Shown here piece by piece: positions 5,911 to 13,136 of a stretch of 14,006 nucleotides of DNA (its first letter is position 1; each line of letters starts with the position of its first letter). A program made the translations under genes and the position numbers. This stretch comes from Micrococcales bacterium (lineage in GTDB: Bacteria; Actinomycetota; Actinomycetes; S36-B12), in contig PBWE01000046.1 of the NCBI GenBank assembly GCA_002728915.1, forward strand, positions 3,207 to 17,212, given 5' to 3'. Under the pieces are notes generated by a model. That model was given only the letters and a program-made list of their open reading frames with translations, ran no database searches and was not told the origin of the DNA.

Positions 5911-8799
5911 CTATCCGCGCAGAGAGGCAAGAACGGCGTCGAGATCCTCGGGCTTGACCAGAACCTCCCGCGCCTTGGATCCCTCGCTCGGTCCGACGAC
6001 TCCTCGGGACTCCATCAGGTCCATCAGCCGTCCGGCCTTGGCGAATCCCACGCGCAACTTGCGTTGCAACATCGATGTGGAGCCGAATTGGGTGCTCACC
6101 ACGAGTTCGACGGCTTGCAGAAGAACATCGAGGTCGTCGCCGATGTCCTCGTCGATCTCCTTCTTCGCTGCGGCGGGAGACGTGACCTCGGAGAGGTAGT
6201 GGGCCTCGGTTTGATCCTTGCAGTGTTGAACGATGCCGCGAATCTCCTTCTCAGCGATAAACGCTCCTTGGATCCGCACCGGCTTGTTCGCTCCCATAGG
6301 CAGGAAGAGGCCGTCACCTTGACCCACCAGCTTCTCGGCGCCCGGCTGATCCAAGATGACCCGAGAGTCGGCGAGGCTGGAGGTGGCAAACGCGAGCCGC
6401 GACGGAACGTTGGCCTTGATGAGCCCGGTGACGACGTCGACGCTGGGGCGCTGGGTGGCCAAGACGAGATGGATACCAGCAGCCCGAGCGAGTTGCGTGA
6501 TGCGAACGATGGCATCTTCAACGTCTCGCGGGGCGACCATCATCAAGTCGGCCAGCTCGTCCACGATCACGAGGAGGTAGGGGTAGGGCCGCAGGACGCG
6601 TTGGCTTCCTGCGGGTGCTGTCACCTTCCCGGCTCGGACCGCAGCATTGAAGTCATCCACGTGCCGGAATCCGAAGTGCGCAAGGTCGTCGTAACGCTTG
6701 TCCATCTCGGCGACGACCCATTGCAAAGCATCCGCGGCCTTCTTCGGGTGGGTGATGATCGGGGTGACCAGGTGCGGAACACCTTCGTAAACACTCAACT
6801 CCACTCGCTTGGGATCCACGAGGATCATGCGCACTTCGTCCGGGGTTGCCCGCATCAATATCGATGTGATCAATGCATTAATGCAGCTCGACTTACCCGC
6901 ACCCGTGGCTCCCGCGACGAGGATGTGCGGCATCTTGGCGAGGTTCGCAACAACGAACTCCCCCTCGACATCCTTGCCTAGCGCAACGACCATCGGGTGT
7001 TGATCGGCGGCCGCGGATGAACTGCGCAGCACATCTCCGACCGCCACGAGTTCGCGGTCGGTGTTGGGGATTTCGATACCGATGGCCTTCTTACCCGGGA
7101 TCGGACTCAGAATCCGCACGTCGGCGCTGGCCACCGCGTAGGCGATGTTCTTGCTCAGGGCGGTCACCCGCTCGACTTTGACGCTCGGTCCGAGTTCGAT
7201 CTCGTAGCGCGTCACCGTGGGTCCCCGCAGGAAGCCGGAGACTTCGGCGTCGATGCCGAACTGATCGAGAACTTCACGCAGGGCTTTGACCACCTGGTCG
7301 TTCGCCGGCGTTGACTTCTTGTGTCCCGCACCGATCTTGAGTAACTCCGCCTTCGGGAGTCGATACCGGCCCGAGGTCATCACCGGCACCTGCGTAGGCG
7401 ACCCCTCAGGGGTGGGATCGATCACCGGCTCGGGCGCCGCGGCTGCGGCTGCGGCTGCGACCGAGGCCGCGCCAGGAGCAGAGGCAGCGGTTTCCGCATC
7501 TACCGGCGTCAGTGTCACGGTGTCGTCGTTGGCTGCGGCGCCGTCACCATGCAGCACGGGCGCGAGGGCTTGGGTGTCATCGTCCGGACCGCTGCTGTCT
7601 CCGACCGCCGGGATGACGTCGGTGTCCTCATCGGCGCCGAGCGGACCGGACATCGCGCCCAGTGCAGACCCGGTCCCCGCCTGCACGAACAGTCCGGCGG
7701 CGGGACGATCGTCCGATGCTGCGTCGGTGGGCAGTGGCGTGGCGAACGGCTCATCCCCCACCAGCGGCGTATCGCGGAGAACGTCGGCGTCCCGAAGGTC
7801 GCGAGCCGCCGGGGCGTCCATGAGTTCTTGTCCGTGACCGGGAAGGACGAGCTCATCGCCATCGTCTTCGAGGTCCATCTCGCCCGAGGAATCGTTGGTC
7901 GGGTCGTCCTTGGTCGCGTCGTCCTTGGTTGGATCCGGCGGCACCAGCAACGAGGCCGCGCCCCGCACCGACCGCCACCAGGCAGCGACGTAGCCCCGAA
8001 TAGCCTGAACGGACGTGCCGGTGACCACCAAGATGCCGAATAACAGCACGATCGCGAGGACGACCCCGGTGACGATCGGCCCGACGGCGGCAACCACGGG
8101 GGCTGTCGCGATCCATCCCACGACGCCGCCGGCGGAGTTCATCGCCGCTGCACCATCCGACGGTGTGGGAGAGGTGCGCGTGAGGTGCCAGATGCCAACG
8201 ACGCCGATGACGACGGCCGAAGTTCCGATCACTAGGCGTCCGGTGGTGGCGTTTTGATCCGGATGGCGAAGGAATCGCCACGCGAGCGCGAGAAGGCAGA
8301 GCGGCGCGATCCACGCCAAGGCACCGAAGATGGCCGTCGACATGGTCCCTGACCATGCAATGAACCAGCCTTCTACCCGAAACCACGTAGCGGCGGCAAC
8401 GATTACCGCCCCGGCGATCAGTCCGAGCCCGAGACCATCGCGGCGGTGCTCGGGGTCGAGGTCACGTGCCCCCCGTCCGATTCCTCGGGCGATCGAGCCC
8501 ACCAGGTGCGCGAGCCCGATCCACACGGCCCGGATACCGCGACCAATCCCCATGACCGCCCGGGTGAAGAGCCCGGGCGAGGACGACCGCCCCGAACGCT
8601 TCTGCGGCTTGCTGCGCGCGGGGGTTCGCTTCGAGGAGGTGCCCGATGCGCGAGACCTGCTCGAGGTTTTTCGGGGAGCTCGGCGAGGAGATCGCGACTT
8701 CGAACCGGACGTAGAACGCGACGTAGAACGGGAACGGGAAGAGCCGCTTGCCGAACGCGCACGGGACGAACGTGGGGAAGCGGACGTACGAGACGCCAT
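5911..8799 (-). CDS. ftsK: DNA translocase FtsK/SpoIIIE
   Basis: A 962-residue septal DNA pump that clears chromosome DNA from the division site. Residues 1-75 form a very basic Ser/Arg-rich tail. Four membrane segments follow at about 121-140, 147-176, 188-207 and 226-262. An acidic and Ala-rich linker (about 285-470) contains a run of eight alanines encoded by GGCTGC units near 7441-7458 and a Thr-Lys-Asp-Asp repeat. The motor domain starts near 474 ([15 protein letters not shown]) with Walker [10 protein letters not shown] at 630-638 and Walker B with Asp747-Glu748 ([11 protein letters not shown]). The gamma winged helix that reads polar DNA signals spans about 900-962. The ATG at 8799 has no Shine-Dalgarno sequence but TAGCCT 6 bases upstream. 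It stands between the RNase J terminator and the RodZ-like gene, matching actinobacterial synteny. Confidence 0.96.
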   Translation of the reverse strand: MASRTSASPRSSRARSASGSSRSRSTSRSTSGSKSRSPRRAPRKTSSRSRASGTSSKRTPARSKPQKRSGRSSSPGLFTRAVMGIGRGIRAVWIGLAHLVGSIARGIGRGARDLDPEHRRDGLGLGLIAGAVIVAAATWFRVEGWFIAWSGTMSTAIFGALAWIAPLCLLALAWRFLRHPDQNATTGRLVIGTSAVVIGVVGIWHLTRTSPTPSDGAAAMNSAGGVVGWIATAPVVAAVGPIVTGVVLAIVLLFGILVVTGTSVQAIRGYVAAWWRSVRGAASLLVPPDPTKDDATKDDPTNDSSGEMDLEDDGDELVLPGHGQELMDAPAARDLRDADVLRDTPLVGDEPFATPLPTDAASDDRPAAGLFVQAGTGSALGAMSGPLGADEDTDVIPAVGDSSGPDDDTQALAPVLHGDGAAANDDTVTLTPVDAETAASAPGAASVAAAAAAAAPEPVIDPTPEGSPTQVPVMTSGRYRLPKAELLKIGAGHKKSTPANDQVVKALREVLDQFGIDAEVSGFLRGPTVTRYEIELGPSVKVERVTALSKNIAYAVASADVRILSPIPGKKAIGIEIPNTDRELVAVGDVLRSSSAAADQHPMVVALGKDVEGEFVVANLAKMPHILVAGATGAGKSSCINALITSILMRATPDEVRMILVDPKRVELSVYEGVPHLVTPIITHPKKAADALQWVVAEMDKRYDDLAHFGFRHVDDFNAAVRAGKVTAPAGSQRVLRPYPYLLVIVDELADLMMVAPRDVEDAIVRITQLARAAGIHLVLATQRPSVDVVTGLIKANVPSRLAFATSSLADSRVILDQPGAEKLVGQGDGLFLPMGANKPVRIQGAFIAEKEIRGIVQHCKDQTEAHYLSEVTSPAAAKKEIDEDIGDDLDVLLQAVELVVSTQFGSTSMLQRKLRVGFAKAGRLMDLMESRGVVGPSEGSKAREVLVKPEDLDAVLASLRG
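7886..7930. repeat. 15-bp repeat in the FtsK linker coding region
   Basis: Two close copies of (g)(g/c)gtcgtccttggt(c/t) at 7901-7915 and 7916-7930, preceded by a more diverged copy at 7886-7900. On the minus strand they encode Asp-Pro/Ala-Thr-Lys/Asn-Asp in the acidic linker. The 15-bp unit preserves the reading frame. Confidence 0.7.
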
Positions 8800-8805
8800 G
8801 CAGGA

Positions 8806-8811
8806 AGGCTA
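8806..8811 (-). promoter_or_regulatory. Putative -10 element of a leaderless ftsK transcript
   Basis: TAGCCT on the minus strand, followed by 6 bases (TCCTGC) and the ftsK ATG. It fits TANNNT at leaderless spacing. No ribosome binding site and no convincing -35 are present. Confidence 0.4.
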
Positions 8812-8840
8812 GCGCCGGAAAGCACACAATCCCGGTAGTC

Positions 8841-8858
8841 ACACGCGTAACACGCGCA
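8841..8858. repeat. 9-bp tandem repeat upstream of ftsK
   Basis: acacgcgta (8841-8849) is followed directly by acacgcgca (8850-8858), 8 of 9 bases identical, about 42-59 bp before the ftsK start. It sits where an upstream regulator site or -35 region would lie; the function is unknown. Confidence 0.6.
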
Positions 8859-8863
8859 CCAGG

Positions 8864-8884
8864 AAAAAGGGGTATTTCACCCCT
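8864..8884 (-). terminator. Intrinsic terminator downstream of RNase J
   Basis: On the minus strand AGGGGT (8884-8879), loop GAAAT and ACCCCT (8873-8868) form a perfect 6-bp stem directly followed by a run of T. It lies 64 bp beyond the RNase J stop and separates the thyX-dapA-rnj group from ftsK. Confidence 0.85.
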
Positions 8885-8918
8885 GGCCTAGTGGCGGTCA
8901 ACGGCTGCGGACATGACA

Positions 8919-8938
8919 GGCGCTGACCGGCGCTGACC
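8919..8938. repeat. 10-bp perfect tandem repeat after the RNase J gene
   Basis: ggcgctgacc occurs twice in direct succession (8919-8928 and 8929-8938), just beyond the RNase J stop codon and before its terminator. The 148-bp gap between rnj and ftsK otherwise holds only the terminator and the 9-bp repeat. Confidence 0.75.
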
Positions 8939-8947
8939 GCCGCCGAT

Positions 8948-10633
8948 TCACGCCTCGACAACCACCGGGACGATCATCGGCCGGCGGCGGTGGGTCGCAT
9001 TGACCCACCGACCCACCACGCGCCGCATTCGTTGCTGGAGGTCGTGCGGGTCGTCAATGCCGTCGGCGAGGGCCTGCTCGAGTGCTTCGCGCACCTTCCC
9101 GGTGACGTCGTCGACTCCTTCGGAGAGGACCTCTTCGCCGAATCCGCGTTCGTGGATTTCCGGACCGGCGACCACGGTGCCGGCCACGATGTCCACGACC
9201 GCGATGATCGAGATGAACCCCTCCTCACCGAGCACCCGCCGGTCTTTCAAGGACGCTTCGGTCAGGTCACCGATGCTCGACCCGTCGACGTAGACGAAAC
9301 CAACGGGTGTGTATCCACTGATCACCGCCCGCTGCTCGTCAAGATCGACCGAGACGCCGTCATCCACCACGAGGATGCGGCGCGGGTCGATGCCCACACT
9401 CTGCGCCACCGCAGCATTCGCCACCAGGTGTCGCCACTCTCCGTGCACGGGCATGACGAAGCGGGGTTTCACCAGGTTGTAGACGAAGCGCAACTCCCCG
9501 GCGGACGCGTGCCCGGAAACATGCACAAGAGCATTTCCCTTATGCACCACCGACGCGCCGAGTTTGGTCAAGCCATTGATGACGCGATTGACCGCGTTTT
9601 CATTTCCAGGGATCAGTGACGACGCCAGCACCACGGTGTCCGAGGGCCCGACAGAAATCGCATGATCACGATTGGCGATCCGCGACAAAACAGCCATCGG
9701 CTCTCCCTGCGACCCGGTGCAGATCAGTACCGCTTTGTCGTCGGGTAGTTCGGCCAGATCGTCGGCCGACACCAACGTCGCTTCTGGAATCGACAAGAAC
9801 CCGAGGTCACGGGCGATGTGCATATTGCGCACCATGGACCGACCGACGAAGGCAATCTTCCGCCTGTGCTCGACGGCCATATCGATGATCTGTTGAATGC
9901 GGTGCACGTGGGAGGCGAAGGACGCGACGATGACGCGACCTCGTGCCTTGGCGAAGACGGAGTCCAGGACCGGCATGATGTCCCGCTCGCTGGGAATGAA
10001 CCCCGGAACCTCGGCATTGGTGGAGTCGATCATCAACAGATCCACTCCCTCATCACCCAAGCGGGCGAAGCCGTTGAGGTCGGTGACCCGACCGTCCAAC
10101 GGCAGCTGGTCGACCTTGAAGTCCCCGGTGTGCAGGACCCGGCCAGCATCGGTGGTGATCGCCACGGCCATGGCGTCGGGAATCGAGTGATTGACGGCGA
10201 GGAATTCGACGCCGAACGGGCCCACCTGAACCTGCTCGCCATCACTGACTTCGTGCAGGTCCGGCGACAGCCGGTGCTCGGTCGTCTTCGCCTTCAGGAA
10301 CGCCAACGTCAGACGGCTTCCGTAGATCGGAACATCAGGACGCATCCGCAGGAGGTAGGGAACCGCTCCGATGTGGTCCTCGTGTCCGTGCGTGAGGATG
10401 ATTGCCTCGACATCGGCTAACCGCTCCGCAATGGGAGTGAAGTCCGGCAGGATCAAGTCGACGCCCGGTTGTGACTCTTCGGGAAAGAGCACCCCACAAT
10501 CGACGATGAGCAGCGAGCCATCGAAATCGAAAACGGCCATATTGCGGCCGATCTCTCCCAAGCCGCCGATCGGAAGAACCCGCAGCGCCCCCTCTTTCAG
10601 CGGCGCGGGCGACGGAATCTCGTCGTGCTGCAC
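8948..10633 (-). CDS. rnj: Ribonuclease J (metallo-beta-lactamase/beta-CASP nuclease)
   Basis: A 561-residue protein of usual length for actinobacterial RNase J, an endoribonuclease and 5'-3' exoribonuclease in rRNA maturation and mRNA decay. The N-terminal metallo-beta-lactamase part has the zinc motif THGHEDHIG with His82, His84, Asp86 and His87, then His149 (NHSIPDA) and Asp171 (HTGDFKVD). The beta-CASP insertion follows, including VIVASFASHVHRIQ, a CTGSQGEPMAVL segment and VSGHASAGEL. His397 in MPVHGEWRHL is the late active-site histidine. A C-terminal domain completes the chain. Translation begins at a GTG only 2 bp after the dapA stop, with no separate ribosome binding site in the gap, so it is probably translationally coupled to dapA. 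An intrinsic terminator follows. The dapA-rnj pairing is widespread in actinobacteria. Confidence 0.95.
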   Translation of the reverse strand: MQHDEIPSPAPLKEGALRVLPIGGLGEIGRNMAVFDFDGSLLIVDCGVLFPEESQPGVDLILPDFTPIAERLADVEAIILTHGHEDHIGAVPYLLRMRPDVPIYGSRLTLAFLKAKTTEHRLSPDLHEVSDGEQVQVGPFGVEFLAVNHSIPDAMAVAITTDAGRVLHTGDFKVDQLPLDGRVTDLNGFARLGDEGVDLLMIDSTNAEVPGFIPSERDIMPVLDSVFAKARGRVIVASFASHVHRIQQIIDMAVEHRRKIAFVGRSMVRNMHIARDLGFLSIPEATLVSADDLAELPDDKAVLICTGSQGEPMAVLSRIANRDHAISVGPSDTVVLASSLIPGNENAVNRVINGLTKLGASVVHKGNALVHVSGHASAGELRFVYNLVKPRFVMPVHGEWRHLVANAAVAQSVGIDPRRILVVDDGVSVDLDEQRAVISGYTPVGFVYVDGSSIGDLTEASLKDRRVLGEEGFISIIAVVDIVAGTVVAGPEIHERGFGEEVLSEGVDDVTGKVREALEQALADGIDDPHDLQQRMRRVVGRWVNATHRRRPMIVPVVVEA

Positions 10634-10635
10634 GG

Positions 10636-11544
10636 TCAGGTGCCGATGCCGCGCACCCCGGCGAGGTCGATACGCAACTGCTCCTCCTGGGCCGGGGTCG
10701 CGTCGACGAGCGGCAATCGCAAGCCGCCCGCCGGTAGGCCCTGCATGCGCAAGGCTGCCTTCGTCAAGATGACACCTTGGGTTCGGAACAGACCTGTGTA
10801 GACGGGCAGCAGTTCGGCGTTGATGGCGCGGGCCCGGGAAACGTCTCCAGCCGCGAGTGCTTGGGCCATCTCCTTGAGACGGTCCCCCACGACGTGACCC
10901 ACCACCGACACCATCCCCGACGCCCCGAGCATGAGCATCGGCAAGTTCAAGATGTCGTCACCGCAGTACCACGCCAGGTCCGTGCGAGCCATCGCCCACT
11001 GCGTGGCGTCGAGGTCACCCTTGGCGTCCTTGTTGGCCACCACATTCGGGTGCTCGGCAATACGCACGAGGGTTTCCGTCTCGATGGCGACACCGGTTCG
11101 CTTGGGGATGTCGTACGTCAAAAGAGGCAGGTCTGTGGCATCAGCGATCGCATGGAAGTGGGCGATCAAGCCTTCCTGCGGGGGTCGGTTGTAGTACGGG
11201 GCAACAGCCATGACGCCATGCGCGCCGGCTGCAGCCGCAGCTTTGGCGCTCGCGATGGAATGCGAGGTGTCGTTCGTGCCGACACCGGCCACCACCCACG
11301 CGCGATCGCCGACGGCCTCGACGACTGCGGCAACCAGGTCTCGATCCTCTTGGTCGGTCTTGGTGGCGGACTCACCCGTCGTCCCGTTGATCACGAGTCC
11401 GTCGTGGCCCAGCTGATCGACCAGGTGCGCAGCAAGCACCTGTGCACCGTCGAGGTCCTGGCTGCCATCAGACGCGAAAGGCGTGACCATCGCGGTGAGC
11501 ATGACTCCGAAGGGAGTTCCGCGGGATGAGGCGTGTTCGGTCAT
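10636..11544 (-). CDS. dapA: 4-hydroxy-tetrahydrodipicolinate synthase
   Basis: A 302-residue cytoplasmic TIM-barrel enzyme condensing pyruvate with aspartate semialdehyde, the committed step towards diaminopimelate and lysine. Visible active-site elements are the GTTGES motif (54-59), Tyr118 in PYYNRP, Tyr144 and Arg149 in YDIPKRTG, and the Schiff-base Lys172 in NKDAKGD. Length and motifs are normal, so pyruvate-aldolase relatives are less likely; the neighbours thyX and rnj are the usual actinobacterial context for dapA. The ATG at 11544 lies 27 bp after thyX. It has no clear Shine-Dalgarno sequence but TAGCCT ends 7 bases before it, so it may have its own leaderless promoter in addition to read-through from thyX. 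RNase J follows after 2 bp. Confidence 0.95.
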   Translation of the reverse strand: MTEHASSRGTPFGVMLTAMVTPFASDGSQDLDGAQVLAAHLVDQLGHDGLVINGTTGESATKTDQEDRDLVAAVVEAVGDRAWVVAGVGTNDTSHSIASAKAAAAAGAHGVMAVAPYYNRPPQEGLIAHFHAIADATDLPLLTYDIPKRTGVAIETETLVRIAEHPNVVANKDAKGDLDATQWAMARTDLAWYCGDDILNLPMLMLGASGMVSVVGHVVGDRLKEMAQALAAGDVSRARAINAELLPVYTGLFRTQGVILTKAALRMQGLPAGGLRLPLVDATPAQEEQLRIDLAGVRGIGT

Positions 11545-11551
11545 GGCCGTC

Positions 11552-11557
11552 AGGCTA
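11552..11557 (-). promoter_or_regulatory. Putative -10 element of a leaderless dapA transcript
   Basis: TAGCCT on the minus strand, followed by 7 bases (GACGGCC) and the dapA ATG. The hexamer is identical to the one before ftsK. It lies in the 27-bp gap after thyX. No -35 match is evident. Confidence 0.4.
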
Positions 11558-11571
11558 TCGGCTGGCCGGCA

Positions 11572-12351
11572 TCACGGGGCCACGCGCCCGGAAGCCACGA
11601 AAGCTTCGTGGGTGATCGGCATCAGTCGAGCGAAATGCTCCTCGTACGCCTCCGCGACCATCTCGATTTCCCGCTGGGGGTAACTCGGATACGTCGCATC
11701 GTCACTCTTCTTGCGCAACGACAAGAAGTTCATCAATGCACGCGCGTTCATCGTCACGTAAGCCGACGAATAGATGGTGACCGGCAGCACCATGCGCGCC
11801 AGTTCCCGGGCAATCCCTGCATCCAGCATGCGCTGGTAGGCGTCGTAGGCCACCACGCAGGATTCTCGGGTTGCCGAGTCGATAACGGCGTACTGCTCTG
11901 GCGTACCGGGATGGAACTCATAGGCTCCGGGCTTTCCGTCCTGGACCACCGACCGCGTTTGGTCCGGAACGTAGAAGATCGGACGCAATTCGCGATAGCG
12001 ACCGGATTCCTCGTTGTAACTGGCAATCCGATGCCGCATGTGTTCCCGCCACACGAAAATCGGCGCCTGCACGAAGAACGTCATGGAGTTGTGCTCGAAC
12101 GGACTTCCATGACGCTCGCGCATCAAATAGCGGATCAGCCCCGCCGAACGCTGCGCGTCAGAATCGACATCCTCGACACTGGACTCACCGACAGTCGAGA
12201 CGCGGGCGGCAAAAACGACATCGGCATCACGAGCGCTCGCGCGGACGAGTTCCACCGTGACGTCGCTGCGAAACGTGATGTCGCCGCTGGCATCGCTGGC
12301 GTCGGAAGCGTCGGAGGAGTCGTGATCGCTGCTGTCGGGGAGGTTGGGCAC
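11572..12351 (-). CDS. thyX: Flavin-dependent thymidylate synthase ThyX
   Basis: A 259-residue FAD-dependent enzyme that methylates dUMP to dTMP using methylenetetrahydrofolate and NADPH. The ThyX signature RHRxxSxNExSxRY is complete at residues 106-119 (RHRIASYNEESGRY). Other family segments are RHGSPFEHNSMTFF, NARALMNFLSLR and YPSYPQREIE. The core beginning FRSDVTVELV resembles the Streptomyces form more than the mycobacterial one. The first 25 residues are a Ser/Asp-rich tail with repeated Ser-Asp-Ala, likely disordered. The start is a GTG at 12351; a GAGG touches it too closely to act as a ribosome binding site, but TAGTGT ends 7 bases upstream, fitting a leaderless transcript. It heads the thyX-dapA-rnj group and is divergent from the GNAT gene with 32 bp between starts. 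Confidence 0.95.
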   Translation of the reverse strand: MPNLPDSSDHDSSDASDASDASGDITFRSDVTVELVRASARDADVVFAARVSTVGESSVEDVDSDAQRSAGLIRYLMRERHGSPFEHNSMTFFVQAPIFVWREHMRHRIASYNEESGRYRELRPIFYVPDQTRSVVQDGKPGAYEFHPGTPEQYAVIDSATRESCVVAYDAYQRMLDAGIARELARMVLPVTIYSSAYVTMNARALMNFLSLRKKSDDATYPSYPQREIEMVAEAYEEHFARLMPITHEAFVASGRVAP

Positions 12352-12358
12352 CCTCAGA

Positions 12359-12364
12359 ACACTA
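12359..12364 (-). promoter_or_regulatory. Putative -10 element of a leaderless thyX transcript
   Basis: TAGTGT on the minus strand, followed by 7 bases (TCTGAGG) and the thyX GTG. With only 32 bp between thyX and the divergent gene, any thyX promoter must be compact and its upstream part must lie in the neighbouring coding region. Confidence 0.45.
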
Positions 12365-12383
12365 CCCGCGAGAGACTATTCAG

Positions 12384-12959
12384 ATGGGTGATCCACCAGG
12401 CTCCGGCGAGCCGGGTTTCGTGCGACCGGCAACAGCCGCCGACGCCTCCGCCATTGCGACGATGCAAGAGACCTGCTGGCGTCACGACTATTCGTGGCCC
12501 GAATCCATCTTCGACGCCGTGACCGCGAGCGACGCCGAGCTCGCCTGGGCTCGGGCAGTGATCGCTCCGCCCGGACCCGCGCACCGTCTCGTGGTCGCTA
12601 CCCGTGGCGGAGAACTGGTGGGATTCGCGGGCATCGCACCGTGTTTGGACACTGACACCGATGCCGACCCCGACACCGTGGAGATCGTGGCCTGGGAGGT
12701 GTTGCCCGCTCAGCGCGGTGCAGGCCACGGTTCACGGCTGCTGGCAGCGCTCGCTGATTCGGCAACGAGCGTCGGGGCTCGTGCGCTATCCGTGTGGATC
12801 GCCGCCGCGGACGATCACCGACTGCACATCTTGCGATCCGCCGGGTTCGACTCCGATGGAGCCCACCGCGAGATCGCTTACGACGACACAGACAGTGATG
12901 ACCCGGCCGGAGCCTCACCGGTGACCCTGCGGCAAATACGACTGCGCGCCTACTTGTAA
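12384..12959 (+). CDS. GNAT-family N-acetyltransferase
   Basis: A 191-residue protein with the acetyl-CoA binding motif A of the GNAT fold: VAWEVLPAQRGAGHGSRLL, in which the Q/R-x-x-G-x-G/A signature falls at Arg111-Gly116. The N-terminal FVRPATAADASAIATMQ is a typical GNAT beta1-alpha1 start, VVATRGGELVGFAGI forms beta2-beta3/beta4, and HILRSAGFDSDG is the usual late helix-strand element. The acceptor substrate cannot be told from sequence; the family includes protein, antibiotic and small-molecule acetylases. It is a single plus-strand gene divergent from thyX. The ATG at 12384 has only a weak GAGAG upstream; a GTG at 12420 is a possible later start. The neighbour gives no clear hint of function. 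Confidence 0.85.
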   Translation: MGDPPGSGEPGFVRPATAADASAIATMQETCWRHDYSWPESIFDAVTASDAELAWARAVIAPPGPAHRLVVATRGGELVGFAGIAPCLDTDTDADPDTVEIVAWEVLPAQRGAGHGSRLLAALADSATSVGARALSVWIAAADDHRLHILRSAGFDSDGAHREIAYDDTDSDDPAGASPVTLRQIRLRAYL

Positions 12960-12983
12960 CTCGCGCGCTCGGGCAAAGAAGAA

Positions 12984-13010
12984 TCCGGCGACTCCCCCGC
13001 TGTCGCCGGA
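12984..13010 (-). terminator. Intrinsic terminator between the GNAT and FAD-oxidase genes
   Basis: A perfect 9-bp stem TCCGGCGAC/GTCGCCGGA encloses a 9-base loop. On the minus strand it is followed by TTCTTCTTT, fitting termination of the oxidase transcript, whose stop lies 126 bp upstream. On the plus strand it is 24 bp after the GNAT stop but has no T run, so it may act weakly both ways. The remaining part of the 177-bp gap (13011-13136) shows nothing convincing. Confidence 0.75.
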
Positions 13011-13136
13011 CACCTCACAATAGCGATGCAAGATTGCGAAACCTTGCGGTCACCGTCCCGCGCAGCGTCGGATCTCCGGCAGACCACAAAGTTTGCCAGA
13101 CGGCACCGAAACCAATCAGGCTACGGACGGTTGCCG

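Noticed and set aside
5754..5930. N-terminal extension of the RodZ-like protein up to a TTG at 5930
   Set aside because: It would overlap ftsK, translate the 12-bp tandem repeat into Arg/Tyr-rich sequence, and ignore the ribosome binding site before 5753.
5686..6981. Long plus-strand open frame of 431 codons antisense to ftsK
   Set aside because: It mirrors the codon structure of ftsK, has no recognisable domain and covers the conserved motor region; high-GC codon bias produces such shadows.
10777..11529. Plus-strand open frame of 250 codons antisense to dapA
   Set aside because: Shadow of a full-length dapA with all catalytic residues present.
11533..12522. Plus-strand open frame of 329 codons across thyX and its upstream region
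   Set aside because: It is antisense to an intact thyX with a full signature motif and also overlaps the GNAT gene; no family resemblance.
12984..13010. Terminator serving mainly the GNAT gene on the plus strand
   Set aside because: The stem is perfect but the T-rich tract lies only on the minus-strand side, so the main direction is assigned to the oxidase gene.
13011..13136. Small gene or RNA in the gap between the terminator and the FAD-oxidase gene
   Set aside because: Only a weak 5-bp inverted repeat (gcaag/cttgc) is visible and no start with a ribosome binding site.
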